Below, in pieces: positions 40,117-48,702 of a stretch of DNA of 64,000 nucleotides (positions are counted from its first letter, which is position 1; every line of letters starts with the position of its first letter). This stretch comes from Methylomagnum ishizawai (GTDB lineage: Bacteria; Pseudomonadota; Gammaproteobacteria; Methylococcales; Methylococcaceae), in assembly GCF_019670005.1 (NCBI RefSeq), contig NZ_AP019783.1:2444150-2508149 (forward strand), given 5' to 3'. A model generated the notes under the pieces. It was not told the origin of the DNA, searched no databases, and saw nothing but the letters and a program-made list of their open reading frames with translations. Position numbers and translations under genes: made by a program.

Positions 40117-40855
40117 CCTGTTGGTGGATATCGGCAATTCCCGGCTGAAGTGGGCCGTGGCGTCGGACGCGGGGGAACTCCGGGTCGGCCCGGCTTTTCC
40201 TTCGTCCGCCGCCGGCTTGGAGGAACATTTGGAATGCCATTGGGGCGGGCTGGAAGCGCCGGACGCCGTCCATGTCGCGAACGTGGCCGGGGCCGCAACC
40301 GCCGGACGGCTCGCCGCCTGGGTCGCCCGCCAGTGGCGGCTGCCCGTGCATTGCGTGCGTTCCCAGGCCGTGGGCTATGGCGTGACCAACGGCTATCTCG
40401 AACCGGAGCGGCTGGGCGTGGACCGCTGGGTCGGTTTGGTCGCCCTGCGCCGGGATTATCCCTTGCCCGCTTGCCTGGTCGATTGTGGCACGGCCCTGAC
40501 CCTGGACGTGCTGGACGCGGCGGGGCGGCATTTGGGCGGACTGATCGCGCCCGGCCCGGCCTTGATGCGGCGGGCTTTGTTCCAGGAAACCCAGGGCGTC
40601 CGGCCCGGCGGCGAACCGGCCCTGGATATTCTGGGCCGCGATACCGCCTCCGGGGTGGCGGGCGGCATCATGGCCGCCTGCGCCGGGCTGGTGGAAAAAA
40701 CCCTGGCCGGACTCGCCTTCGACCGCCCGCCCACCCTGGTGCTGGCCGGCGGCGGAGCGGCGGCGCTGGCCTCCGCCCTGTCCCCGCTTTGCCGGCTCGC
40801 CCCCGATGTGGTGTTGCGGGGCTTGTTCATCATCGCGACTACCGAATCGACATGA
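40109..40855 (+). CDS. coaX: Type III pantothenate kinase CoaX
   Basis: CoaX phosphorylates pantothenate, the first step of coenzyme A synthesis, and is not inhibited by CoA. The 248-residue product has the ASKHA-fold motifs LLVDIGNSRLKWAV, NGYLEPERLGVDRWVGLVA, and CLVDCGTALTLDVLD, and GGHLGGL-like GRHLGGLIAPGP. The chosen ATG is the last upstream of the conserved DIGNS; the frame continues within birA. Its stop overlaps the next gene (ATGA). Confidence 0.96.
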   Translation: MASLLVDIGNSRLKWAVASDAGELRVGPAFPSSAAGLEEHLECHWGGLEAPDAVHVANVAGAATAGRLAAWVARQWRLPVHCVRSQAVGYGVTNGYLEPERLGVDRWVGLVALRRDYPLPACLVDCGTALTLDVLDAAGRHLGGLIAPGPALMRRALFQETQGVRPGGEPALDILGRDTASGVAGGIMAACAGLVEKTLAGLAFDRPPTLVLAGGGAAALASALSPLCRLAPDVVLRGLFIIATTEST

Positions 40856-41565
40856 AGTATTCCGTTTACCTGCTGATCCTCGTCAATGTGATGTTTTTCC
40901 TGTGGGAGACCGGCTTCCGGGGCAATGGGAACGGACCCCAGGAACTGGCGATCCCGAGCGACCTGGAACGCATCCTCCTGAGCAGCGAGGCGGCGGATTC
41001 GGAGGCGGCGGAATTGGAGCCGGGCGATGCCGAATTGAAGTCGGTCGAGGACGAACAGACCGACGATACGCCCACCCCGGAGGTGAAACCGCCGCCGCCC
41101 AGCGATTGTTTCCTGATCGGTCCTTCCAACCAGGCGCGGGCGGACGAATTGCGGGGGCTGATCAAGAGCCATACCGGCGAGGTCGAGGTGGTGGCCAAGC
41201 CGGGCGAGGTGCCCGCCGGTTGGTGGATTTTGTTCCCCAAAGCCCCGAGCCTCGAAGCCGCCCGCGAGAACCGCCGCATGTTGGCCGGGAAGGGGGTGGC
41301 GGATATGTGGGTGTTCGAGAAAGGCTCGCTGCAATGGGCGATTTCGCTGGGGCTGTATCCGGGCCGGGCCGAGGCCGAGGCCGCCCAGAAGCAGTTCACC
41401 GACAAGAATATCGTGACCGAGGTCGCGCCGCGCCTGGTGCAGGGGGAGGTTTATTGGCTGCGGATTCCCTGGCACCGGCCCCGCATCGAACTGGAGGAGA
41501 TCGTGCAGTTGCTCAACACCCAAGATCCGGAGTCGAAGATCCCGGCACCGATTGCCTGTCCTTGA
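40852..41565 (+). CDS. Membrane-anchored SPOR-like domain protein
   Basis: The 237-residue protein starts with one membrane segment (YSVYLLILVNVMFFLWETG), then an acidic, Pro-rich linker (about 40-85). Its C-terminal region holds SDCFLIGPSNQARADELRGL and later SLGLYPGRAEAEAAQKQFTD followed by VYWLRIPW, which resembles two halves of a SPOR domain. SPOR domains bind peptidoglycan stripped of stem peptides at division sites, so a role at the septum is possible. The gene overlaps coaX by four bases; the coaX-SPOR pair is frequent in proteobacteria. Confidence 0.78.
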   Translation: MKYSVYLLILVNVMFFLWETGFRGNGNGPQELAIPSDLERILLSSEAADSEAAELEPGDAELKSVEDEQTDDTPTPEVKPPPPSDCFLIGPSNQARADELRGLIKSHTGEVEVVAKPGEVPAGWWILFPKAPSLEAARENRRMLAGKGVADMWVFEKGSLQWAISLGLYPGRAEAEAAQKQFTDKNIVTEVAPRLVQGEVYWLRIPWHRPRIELEEIVQLLNTQDPESKIPAPIACP

Positions 41566-41640
41566 ATGGATACGGGTGGGAGGGGCGGTTTCTGACGTAT
41601 TATCGGTCCCTATAAACACTGGAATATCAAGGTTTTTATT

Positions 41641-42261
41641 ATGTTTGCCAGTACCAGGACTTTCCTCCATGTGGGGTGTGGATATAACCGCAAAAATATG
41701 ACTACGCCCGCTTTTAATACGGACGAATGGCGGGAATTACGGCTCGATATCGATAAGGGCGTCGATCCGGATATCGTCAGTTCCATGACCGATATGTCCG
41801 GTGTGCCGGATAACTATGTGGACGCGATTTTCTCCAGCCATAACATCGAGCACCTCTATCCCCATGATGTGCCCAAGGCGCTGGCGGAATTCGTCCGTGT
41901 ATTGAATCCCCAGGGTTTCGCGGTCATCACCTGCCCGGACCTGCAATCGGTTTGCAAGTTGGTCGCCGAGGACAAACTGGATGAGGCGGCCTATATAAGT
42001 CCCGCCGGACCCATCGCGCCCCTGGATATCCTGTATGGTTTCCGCCCGGCTTTGGCCAGTGGGAATCTTTTCATGGCACACCGTTGCGGATTCACGCTCA
42101 AGACGCTCGATCTTTGTTTGAGGAGCAATGGTTTCCACTCGATAGCGCTGACGCGTAGGGAACATCCCAATTACGACCTGTGGGCGTTGGCCAGCGTACC
42201 GGCCAGGGACGAGGCCGCGATGCGGGCTTTGGCGGTCGAGCATCTTCCATTGCGCGGTTAG
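41641..42261 (+). CDS. SAM-dependent methyltransferase (class I-like)
   Basis: The product has 206 residues. It shows FLHVGCGYNRKN as motif I (the loop that binds S-adenosylmethionine), LRLDIDKGVDPDIVSSM as motif II and YVDAIFSSHNIEHLYPHDV, with LAEFVRVLNPQGFAVITCPD as motifs III-IV. This fits the Methyltransf_11 group. The target is unknown; comparable genes often modify sugars or natural products. It is markedly less GC-rich than the coaX and ctaA genes on each side and ends at a terminator, so recent transfer is plausible. Confidence 0.82.
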   Translation: MFASTRTFLHVGCGYNRKNMTTPAFNTDEWRELRLDIDKGVDPDIVSSMTDMSGVPDNYVDAIFSSHNIEHLYPHDVPKALAEFVRVLNPQGFAVITCPDLQSVCKLVAEDKLDEAAYISPAGPIAPLDILYGFRPALASGNLFMAHRCGFTLKTLDLCLRSNGFHSIALTRREHPNYDLWALASVPARDEAAMRALAVEHLPLRG

Positions 42262-42330
42262 GGCGGTGGGTGTCCGAAAATCGTCCAGGATGGCGCGAGG
42301 ATTTGTGTCGGCGTTGTGACTCCCCGATAC

Positions 42331-42369
42331 AAAAAGCCCGCCGGACTCGTCCAGTCCGGGCGGGCTTTT
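42331..42369. terminator. Bidirectional intrinsic terminator
   Basis: A GCCCGCC stem with an inner GGACT / AGTCC arm is flanked by AAAAA on the left and TTTT on the right. It lies between the converging methyltransferase and ctaA genes and should serve both. Confidence 0.88.
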
Positions 42370-42385
42370 CCATATCCAGGATCGC

Positions 42386-43387
42386 TCAGCCCGGCGCTTT
42401 GGCCGTGGCCGGGTCGGCCAGCGGTGCGGCGTTATCGCCATAGCGCAAGGCCGTGAACAGGAAGAACTGGCAGCCGAAGATCAAATTCGCCAGCAACAAA
42501 TGCACCGGCTGCACCAAGGCCGGGAAGCCCAGCCGGTCCAGGCTCACGCCGGTCAGGATGGCGGCCACGACCAAGCCGCCCAGCGCATAGGCGAAGCGCC
42601 GCAGCAAATGCCCGCTGTCCAGGTGGCGCGCGAAGTTCCACACCAGCCACAGGTTGGTGAACAGGATCACCGACGAGAACGAACGGTGGACATAGAAGAT
42701 GATGGGGAAATGCTCGCGCCAGACATCGCGCTCCAAAATCTCGTTGGCGTTGGTGATGCCGTCGATGGCCTCGCGGATTTGGGTGCCCATGGCGATTTGC
42801 AGCAGGCTCAGGCCCAGGGCGGCCAGCAGCACGGCGCGGACCTTGGGCGGCAGCGCGGCGGTATCGACCCGCCACAACAACTGCCGCTGGGAACGGCAGA
42901 CGGTATGGATCAGCAGCATCACGATCAAGAAGGCCGTCACCATATGCGCCGTGATCATCGCGGGCCTGAGGTCGCTGGCGACCACCCGCGAACCCAGCCA
43001 GCCCTGGAATCCCACCAATAGGAACACCGCCAGCGCCAATTGGAACACCGGCGGGTCCAGCTTGCGGTAGGGAAGGGAACGCCACAGGGTCATGAAAACC
43101 AGGAGGCCGATCCCGACGCCCACCAAGCGGTTGAGGTACTCGGTCCAGGTCTTGACCGGATTGAACTGGGTGTCGCCGTAGCCGATGTATTTCTCGTGGT
43201 AATCGGGCGGCAATTGGGATTCCTCGGTGGGCGGGATCAGCCTGCCGAAGCAGGTGGGCCAGTCGGGACAGCCCATCCCGGCCCCCGAAGCCCGGACGAC
43301 GCCGCCGACCAGGATCAGGAAATACACGGCGGCGAGGGTGATGAGGCCGATGCGGCGGAAGCGCGTGGCGATATCGGAATCGGTCAT
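42386..43387 (-). CDS. ctaA: Haem A synthase (COX15/CtaA family)
   Basis: CtaA oxidises the methyl group of haem O to give haem A for aa3-type cytochrome oxidase. The 333-residue product has eight membrane segments, the first external loop with a Cys pair (GCPDWPTCFG, Cys40 and Cys46), and His in AHMVTAFL, VHRSFSSV and VQPVHLLLANL. The second segment reads TEYLNRLVG, with Asn where many CtaA proteins have His (EYxHR). Some bacterial branches share this change, so activity should not be ruled out. No other oxidase assembly gene lies beside it. Confidence 0.92.
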   Translation of the reverse strand: MTDSDIATRFRRIGLITLAAVYFLILVGGVVRASGAGMGCPDWPTCFGRLIPPTEESQLPPDYHEKYIGYGDTQFNPVKTWTEYLNRLVGVGIGLLVFMTLWRSLPYRKLDPPVFQLALAVFLLVGFQGWLGSRVVASDLRPAMITAHMVTAFLIVMLLIHTVCRSQRQLLWRVDTAALPPKVRAVLLAALGLSLLQIAMGTQIREAIDGITNANEILERDVWREHFPIIFYVHRSFSSVILFTNLWLVWNFARHLDSGHLLRRFAYALGGLVVAAILTGVSLDRLGFPALVQPVHLLLANLIFGCQFFLFTALRYGDNAAPLADPATAKAPG

Positions 43388-43481
43388 GGCGGATTCGGCA
43401 AGTGCTTGAAGGAATAGGGAAGGCCGGATGATAGCACCGGCGCCGTGCGGGCGGAATTCAGCCGGTTCCGGCGGGGTCCGC

Positions 43482-44051
43482 TCACGCCGTATCCGGCCCC
43501 TGGCGCTGTTTTTCCCGCCAATAGCTACTGCCCCAGACCTGGACGTAATGCGCCCCGCTCGCCAGCGTGGTGAACGCGGTCAGCCACAGTAGCGCTTCGG
43601 CCACCGCCGCCGGGAACGGCGCGATGTCCTGCCGCACGATCACCGCGAACACCAGGACCAATTGCAGCACGGTGTTGAGCTTGCTGAGCAGGGTGGGCTG
43701 GCCCTCGAAGGGCCGCAGCATGAAGTAATAGGCCACCGCCCCGCCGAAAATCACCAAATCGCGCAGCACCACCAAGCCCACCAGCCACACCGGCACCAAG
43801 CCCAGCCAGCCCAGCGCGACATAGGAGGAGATCAACAGCAACTTGTCGGCCAGGGGGTCCAGGTAGGAGCCCAGCCGCGATTGCCAGTGGTAATGCTTGG
43901 CGAGGAAGCCGTCCACGCCATCCGACAGCCCCGCCACCACGAACAAGGCCAGCGCCGCGCCGAAGCGCTGGTCCAGCAACAGGCTGACGACCGGATAGAC
44001 CAGGAGGATGCGGGCCACGCTGATGAGGTTGGGGATATGTTTCGGGTTCAT
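43482..44051 (-). CDS. CDP-alcohol phosphatidyltransferase family protein (PgsA-like)
   Basis: This 189-residue inner-membrane enzyme has about four membrane segments. The catalytic CDP-alcohol motif is present as SDGVDGFLAKHY... with LGSYLDPLADK, the pattern DG-x2-A-K/R-x8-G-x3-D-x3-D with Lys in place of the usual Arg. By size and motif it is a candidate phosphatidylglycerophosphate synthase, but related enzymes share the motif. Its ATG overlaps the stop of the DUF2066 gene, a common neighbour in gammaproteobacteria. Confidence 0.85.
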   Translation of the reverse strand: MNPKHIPNLISVARILLVYPVVSLLLDQRFGAALALFVVAGLSDGVDGFLAKHYHWQSRLGSYLDPLADKLLLISSYVALGWLGLVPVWLVGLVVLRDLVIFGGAVAYYFMLRPFEGQPTLLSKLNTVLQLVLVFAVIVRQDIAPFPAAVAEALLWLTAFTTLASGAHYVQVWGSSYWREKQRQGPDTA

Positions 44052-45091
44052 GGCGTCCACCGATAGATGAGCGGCCCCGTGCCCCCGGTGGTTTCGCCGT
44101 CCAGGGGTTTGAGCCGGTGGCTGAGGTTGAGGGTTTGCCGCAGGACTTGGCGTCCGCCGCGCACGACCAGCTTGAACGCGGCCTCGCCCGTGCCCACCGA
44201 CAACCAGTCCAAGCGGTTGACCGGCGAGAGTTTTTCCAGGTAGGCGGCGATTTGGTTGGCGTCGTCCAGGGATTCGAGTCCGGTGATATGCAGTTCCACG
44301 CCGGCCGGGGTGGTGTCGCGGGGGACGCCCTGGGTCAAGAGCCGGGCATAGGCGGTTTCGATCCCGCCCGCCAGGATGTCCGCGAGTTCGGCGGTCTTGC
44401 CGTGCCAGCGTTCCGGGGCGTGGCTGGCGGAATAAAGCCCCCATTCCGCTTCCCAGGTGGTGCCCGCCACCGGGGTCAGCCTGCCGGTGAGGACGGTGTC
44501 GGTCTCGTAGCGCTGGGCGGCGAGGCGGATGCGCTCGGCGTTGCCGGTGTCGATATCGGTCCAACTCAACGCTTGCTGGTCCGGCAAATCCCACAGCGGC
44601 AGGGAAAGGGGCAGGCCGCGCTCCGCCGCGAACCCGCCCAAGAGGCGGTCGGTTCCGGTCAGGGTTTCGGCGGCGCTGGACCAAACGCCTTGTTTGTCGC
44701 GCACCGCCAGCCAGACCAGGAGTTCCGGCCGTTCCGCGCCCCACACCGGGATGCCGTGGCGGCGCAACTCCCCATCGAGCCGGGCGGGGTCGAAATCGAC
44801 CCGGAGGATCGGCGTCGCCAACGGGCCTTCGCCCCGCAGGGTGTAGTCGAACTCCCGCACATAATCCTGGGGTTTGGCGAGCAGGCCGCGCACCGTGGCG
44901 GAATCGAGGTCGTCCGGGCGGACCAGGCGTTTCAGCACCCGGCCCAGCGCGGCGCGGATATCCTCGGCGCGGGCGGCTTCGTCGCGGCTCCGCACGGCGG
45001 TTTCGCTCCGGTACAGCCCCTCGATTTCGGCGGCGGGGGCGGTCGGGCCGGACAGCACGGCCAGGGCCAGGCAGGCCAGGAACGGACGCAT
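44048..45091 (-). CDS. DUF2066 family secreted protein
   Basis: The 347-residue product has a signal peptide (MRPFLACLALAVLSG, cleavage near AAEIEG). It carries DUF2066 elements: the N-terminal GLYRSETAVRSRDEAARAEDIRAALG region, ADDL-type VRPDDLDSATVRGLL, and WLAVRDKQGVW in the centre. The function is not known; it is often found next to purM and a CDP-alcohol transferase, as here. GGAGGAAAC precedes the ATG. Upstream in-frame residues are not signal-like and were left out. Confidence 0.88.
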   Translation of the reverse strand: MRPFLACLALAVLSGPTAPAAEIEGLYRSETAVRSRDEAARAEDIRAALGRVLKRLVRPDDLDSATVRGLLAKPQDYVREFDYTLRGEGPLATPILRVDFDPARLDGELRRHGIPVWGAERPELLVWLAVRDKQGVWSSAAETLTGTDRLLGGFAAERGLPLSLPLWDLPDQQALSWTDIDTGNAERIRLAAQRYETDTVLTGRLTPVAGTTWEAEWGLYSASHAPERWHGKTAELADILAGGIETAYARLLTQGVPRDTTPAGVELHITGLESLDDANQIAAYLEKLSPVNRLDWLSVGTGEAAFKLVVRGGRQVLRQTLNLSHRLKPLDGETTGGTGPLIYRWTP

Positions 45092-45239
45092 CGAGTTTCC
45101 TCCGGCAGGTTGGATCGGGGCGTTGTAAAATAGCACAGTCCCCAAGGCGCGGAATCCTGGGGCCGGAGCCGGTTCCATGGCCGCCGTTCCCGCCGCGCCC
45201 CGCATCGTTTTCCCCTATGAGCTTTCCTGGAGAGTCCGC

Positions 45240-46292
45240 TTGAGCAACACCCACACCGAATCCTTAGACTACAAAAGCGCCGGCGTCGATATCGCGGCGG
45301 GCAACGCGCTGGTGGAAAAAATCAAGCCCGTGGCCGCCAAGACCCGCATTCCGGGCGTCTTGGCCGGCCTGGGCGGTTTCGGCTCCCTGTTCGAGTTGCC
45401 GGTGGAGCGTTACCGGCGTCCGGTGTTGGTGGCCGGCACCGATGGCGTGGGCACCAAGCTCCGACTCGCCATCGAGGCCGGCAGGCATTCCGGCGTGGGC
45501 GTCGATCTGGTGGCGATGTGCGTCAACGATATCGTGGTGCAGGGCGCGGAACCCTTGTTCTTCCTGGATTATTACGCCACCGGCGGCCTGGATGTCGAAG
45601 TCGCGGCGGCGGTGATCGCCGGCATAGGCCGGGGCTGCGAACTGGCCGGTTGCGCCCTGGTCGGGGGCGAGACCGCCGAGATGCCCGGCATGTACAACGC
45701 CGGGGATTACGATCTGGCCGGGTTCTGCGTGGGCGTGGTGGAGAAGGACGCCATCCTCGACGGTGGCCGGGTCCGGCCCGGCGACAAGTTGATCGGGCTG
45801 GCCTCGTCCGGGCCGCATTCCAACGGCTATTCCCTGATCCGCAAGGTGTTGGACCGCCAGGGCTGGAACCTCGCCGAAATCCTGGACGGCAAGCCCCTGG
45901 GCGATTGGCTGCTGGAACCGACCCGCATCTATGTCAAACCCCTGTTGAATCTCCTGAAAACCATCGAGGTCCACGCCTTCGCCCATATCACCGGCGGCGG
46001 CATCACCGAGAACCTGCCGAGGGTCTTGCCCGCGGGCACGGCGGCGGTGGTCGATCCGGCGGCTTGGGCGCGGCCCGCCGTGTTCGGCTGGCTGGCCGGG
46101 GTCGGCAAGATCGCCGAGGCGGAAATGCTCCGTACCTTCAATTGCGGCATCGGCATGATCGTCTGCGTGGCCCCGGAGGACGGGGCCACCGCGCTGGAAA
46201 CCTTGCGGGCCGCGGGCGAAACCGCCTGCGTCATCGGCGAAGTTATCGCTGGCGAGGGCGCTCCCGCCGTGCGCTACGCCGCCGCAGGCTGA
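45240..46292 (+). CDS. purM: Phosphoribosylformylglycinamidine cyclo-ligase
   Basis: PurM is the fifth step of purine synthesis. The 350-residue product shows [61 protein letters not shown] and [15 protein letters not shown], all standard for AIR synthetase. I use a TTG start preceded by GGAGAG five bases upstream, which yields the usual N-terminus; an ATG 21 codons earlier has no similar support. It is divergent from DUF2066 and leads a GT2 gene. Confidence 0.95.
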   Translation: MSNTHTESLDYKSAGVDIAAGNALVEKIKPVAAKTRIPGVLAGLGGFGSLFELPVERYRRPVLVAGTDGVGTKLRLAIEAGRHSGVGVDLVAMCVNDIVVQGAEPLFFLDYYATGGLDVEVAAAVIAGIGRGCELAGCALVGGETAEMPGMYNAGDYDLAGFCVGVVEKDAILDGGRVRPGDKLIGLASSGPHSNGYSLIRKVLDRQGWNLAEILDGKPLGDWLLEPTRIYVKPLLNLLKTIEVHAFAHITGGGITENLPRVLPAGTAAVVDPAAWARPAVFGWLAGVGKIAEAEMLRTFNCGIGMIVCVAPEDGATALETLRAAGETACVIGEVIAGEGAPAVRYAAAG

Positions 46293-46302
46293 GGGGGAAA
46301 CC

Positions 46303-47025
46303 ATGGAACTGAGCGTCGTGGTCCCCGTGCATAACGAAACCGACAACGTCCGCCCGCTCATCGAGGAAATCGATGCCGCGCTGGACCCCGCCCTGGCCTA
46401 TGAAATCGTGTATGTGGACGATGGCAGCGGCGACGACACCTTGGCGAAGCTGGTGGCGCTGCGGGCCGAATTCCCGCGCCTTAGGGTGCTGCGGCATCTG
46501 CGCTGCTGCGGACAAAGCACCGCGCTCCGCACCGGCATCCGCGCCGCGAAGGGCCGGGTCGTCGCCACCCTGGACGGCGATGGCCAGAACAATCCGGCGG
46601 ATATTCCAAGATTGCTCGCGGCCTGGGGCGAACTCGACGGCGGCGCGGCGGGCGCGATGGTGGCGGGCTATCGTAAAAAGCGCCAGGACACCGAATGGCG
46701 CAGGCTCTCCTCCAAGATCGCCAATGGCGTGCGCGGCTCCCTGCTCCAGGACAACACCCCCGACACCGGCTGCGGACTCAAGGTGTTTTCGCGGGAGTTG
46801 TTCCTGGCCCTGCCGTATTTCGACCATATGCACCGCTTCCTGCCGGCCCTGGCCCAGCGGGCGGGCGGCAAGGTGGTCTCGGTCGAGGTCGATCACCGGC
46901 CCCGGCTGCGCGGCCAGTCCAAATACGGCACTTGGCACCGGCTGTGGGTGGGCATCTGGGATTTGCTCGGCGTGATCTGGTTGCAGCGCCGCGCCCAGGT
47001 GCCGGACGTGGTCGAGGTGGCCTGA
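46303..47025 (+). CDS. Family 2 glycosyltransferase (polyprenol-phosphate type)
   Basis: The 240-residue product has the GT-A core of the dolichol-phosphate mannose synthase group: LSVVVPVHNETDNV, VYVDDGSGDDT, and VVATLDGDGQNNP with the DxD-like motif, then DTGCGLKVFSREL and MHRFLPALAQRAGGKV, and VDHRPRLRGQSKYG. It probably transfers a sugar to an undecaprenyl-phosphate carrier. It lacks the C-terminal membrane helices of ArnC-like enzymes. It follows purM by ten bases with a GAGGGGG ribosome site. Confidence 0.9.
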   Translation: MELSVVVPVHNETDNVRPLIEEIDAALDPALAYEIVYVDDGSGDDTLAKLVALRAEFPRLRVLRHLRCCGQSTALRTGIRAAKGRVVATLDGDGQNNPADIPRLLAAWGELDGGAAGAMVAGYRKKRQDTEWRRLSSKIANGVRGSLLQDNTPDTGCGLKVFSRELFLALPYFDHMHRFLPALAQRAGGKVVSVEVDHRPRLRGQSKYGTWHRLWVGIWDLLGVIWLQRRAQVPDVVEVA

Positions 47026-47061
47026 ATGTACCGTGCGAATCCCCATCCCCAGGAGCAATCC

Positions 47062-47457
47062 ATGTTATTCCCCCGCGCCCGGTGCTTCGGCATCTGGATC
47101 GCCGCGCTGGCCGTATCGGGTGGCCCCGCTTGGGCCGAGGAACCCAAACCCGACGAGGCCAAGGTGCCGCCCCGCCAGACGCTGCTGGAAAAGCCGGTCG
47201 AATTGCCCGGCAACAAGCTCACCACGCGGGTGGTCCGGGTGGCCTTGCCGCAGGGCTACAAGACGCCCTTGCATACCCACGAAGGACCGGGGCCGCGCTA
47301 TGTGCTGAGGGGCCGGGTGAAGGTCGAGGAGGGCGGGCAGGTCCACGAATACGGTCCGGGCGAGGTGTTCTGGGAATCCGGCCAGTGGACCACCGCCGAG
47401 AACGTGGGCCAGGGCGAGGTCGAACTGTTGATCGTGGAATTGGCGGCGGTGAAATAG
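47062..47457 (+). CDS. Secreted cupin-domain protein
   Basis: The 131-residue protein has a signal peptide (LFPRARCFGIWIAALAVSG, cleavage near AWAEE) followed by a single cupin barrel: PLHTHEGPGPRYVLRGRVKVEEGG with metal ligands His-x-His and a Glu/Tyr, and YGPGEVFWESGQWTT. Cupins bind a metal; the reaction is not known. AGGAG precedes the ATG by seven bases. It is the last gene of the purM-GT2 run, convergent with the SprA-related gene. Confidence 0.87.
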   Translation: MLFPRARCFGIWIAALAVSGGPAWAEEPKPDEAKVPPRQTLLEKPVELPGNKLTTRVVRVALPQGYKTPLHTHEGPGPRYVLRGRVKVEEGGQVHEYGPGEVFWESGQWTTAENVGQGEVELLIVELAAVK

Positions 47458-47472
47458 CCCGCCGGGCCGGGA

Positions 47473-48069
47473 TCAGGCGTAGAGGTCGATGGCGGCCGGG
47501 CGGTCTTGGTCCGCCGCCGCGACCGCTTTGAACAGGCCGGTTTTTTCCTGGCCGCCGCCACCGGGATTGGCGTGCTGGAGGGTCAATTCCGCCAGCGCCT
47601 GGGCCGCCATCTGTCCCGCCCGCGCCGCCACCTGCCGATCCTGCCCCGAGGGTTCGGCGGGGGCGAGCGCGGCCCGGGCGATGGTCGTGGCCTTGGCCAG
47701 GGTGGCCGAGGGATTGCCGGGCACGGGCGAGGTGTCGATATTGACCTCGCCGCCGATGGCGTATTGCTGGCCGTCCGGTCCCCTTTGGTAGCTGAAGCTG
47801 GCCCCGCCCCGCGCCAATCCGCCCGCCGCCGCCTGATGGGCGGCTTCGTGCGCCCGGACTTCGCGGTCGCGTTTCCTGAGCGATTCCAGTTGCTTGAGTT
47901 GGTCTTCGCTGAGGTTCTGGGTGGAACCGCCCGGCTGCCCGCCCGCTTGGGCGGTGGAGGACCGGTCCGCCGCCGCGCCGTCCTTGGCGTCGCCGCCCCG
48001 GACCCCGCTCCAATCGGGGAGCCGGATGGCGCTGCGGACGTTGGCGCTGCTGCTGATGGCGGCGAACAT
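47473..48069 (-). CDS. SprA-related putative metalloprotease
   Basis: The 198-residue product contains the block REVRAHEAAHQAAAGGLARGG (key HEAAH, an HExxH zinc motif), then SFSYQRGPDGQQYAIGGEVNI, SPVPGNPSAT, and ARAALAPAEPSGQDRQVAARA. These are the features of the SprA-related family in proteobacteria. There is no clear signal peptide. Zinc peptidase activity is possible but not shown. It stands divergent from the small repeat protein gene. Confidence 0.85.
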   Translation of the reverse strand: MFAAISSSANVRSAIRLPDWSGVRGGDAKDGAAADRSSTAQAGGQPGGSTQNLSEDQLKQLESLRKRDREVRAHEAAHQAAAGGLARGGASFSYQRGPDGQQYAIGGEVNIDTSPVPGNPSATLAKATTIARAALAPAEPSGQDRQVAARAGQMAAQALAELTLQHANPGGGGQEKTGLFKAVAAADQDRPAAIDLYA

Positions 48070-48261
48070 GGGTGGGTCTCCATGGAACCGGAGTATCGTT
48101 TAACTATACCGCAAGCCGTGTGCGTGGGCATGTCCTGGCCACCACGATCCATGGCCCCCGGTGGATCGGTTTTGGAATCCCTGGAACCCATGCCCCGCGA
48201 CGGATGTCATAGTTCGGCGAACAATCTGTTTGCTGAACGTGAATAACCCGGAGGCAAAACC

Positions 48262-48639
48262 ATGGACACCGCGAAGAATACCAAAGCCATCGTACTGGGT
48301 TGCGCCCTCGCCCTCGGCTGCGCTAGCGCCGTGCCCGCCTGGGGCGCGGCGGATCGTCCCACCGGGCTGGGCTATGTGAACCAGGCCCACGGTCCCGCCA
48401 TTTTCGGCTATCCCGGCCTCGAAGGCGTCGAGCGCCCCAGCGCCGAATCCGTCATCGTCTATGCCAATCCGGCCTATGGCCAGGCGATCTACAGCTATCC
48501 CCAGGTCGGCGGCGAGACCGTCGCCGGGTTCAATGTGGAATACGCCGATCCGGCCTATGGCCAGGCGATCCATGGCTATCCCCATTGGGGCGGCGACGCC
48601 TTGGGCAAAGTCGAAATCCTGCCGGTGGCCCCCGACTAA
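48262..48639 (+). CDS. Small exported protein with three tandem ~27-residue repeats
   Basis: The 125-residue product has a signal peptide (IVLGCALALGCASAVPAWG, cleavage near AWGAA). The mature part consists of three units with the pattern xPAYGQAIxxYPxxGG: NQAHGPAIFGYPGLEG, NPAYGQAIYSYPQVGG and DPAYGQAIHGYPHWGG, each followed by about ten residues. The second and third units are nearly identical in DNA, indicating recent duplication. GGAGG lies upstream of the ATG. I know no family; a surface or periplasmic binding role is only a guess. Confidence 0.75.
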   Translation: MDTAKNTKAIVLGCALALGCASAVPAWGAADRPTGLGYVNQAHGPAIFGYPGLEGVERPSAESVIVYANPAYGQAIYSYPQVGGETVAGFNVEYADPAYGQAIHGYPHWGGDALGKVEILPVAPD

Positions 48640-48702
48640 CGTCCCGCCGCTGTGCGCCCGGACCGCTCCGCCGGGCGTCCGGGCTTGTTCCCCTGGGCGC
48701 CG

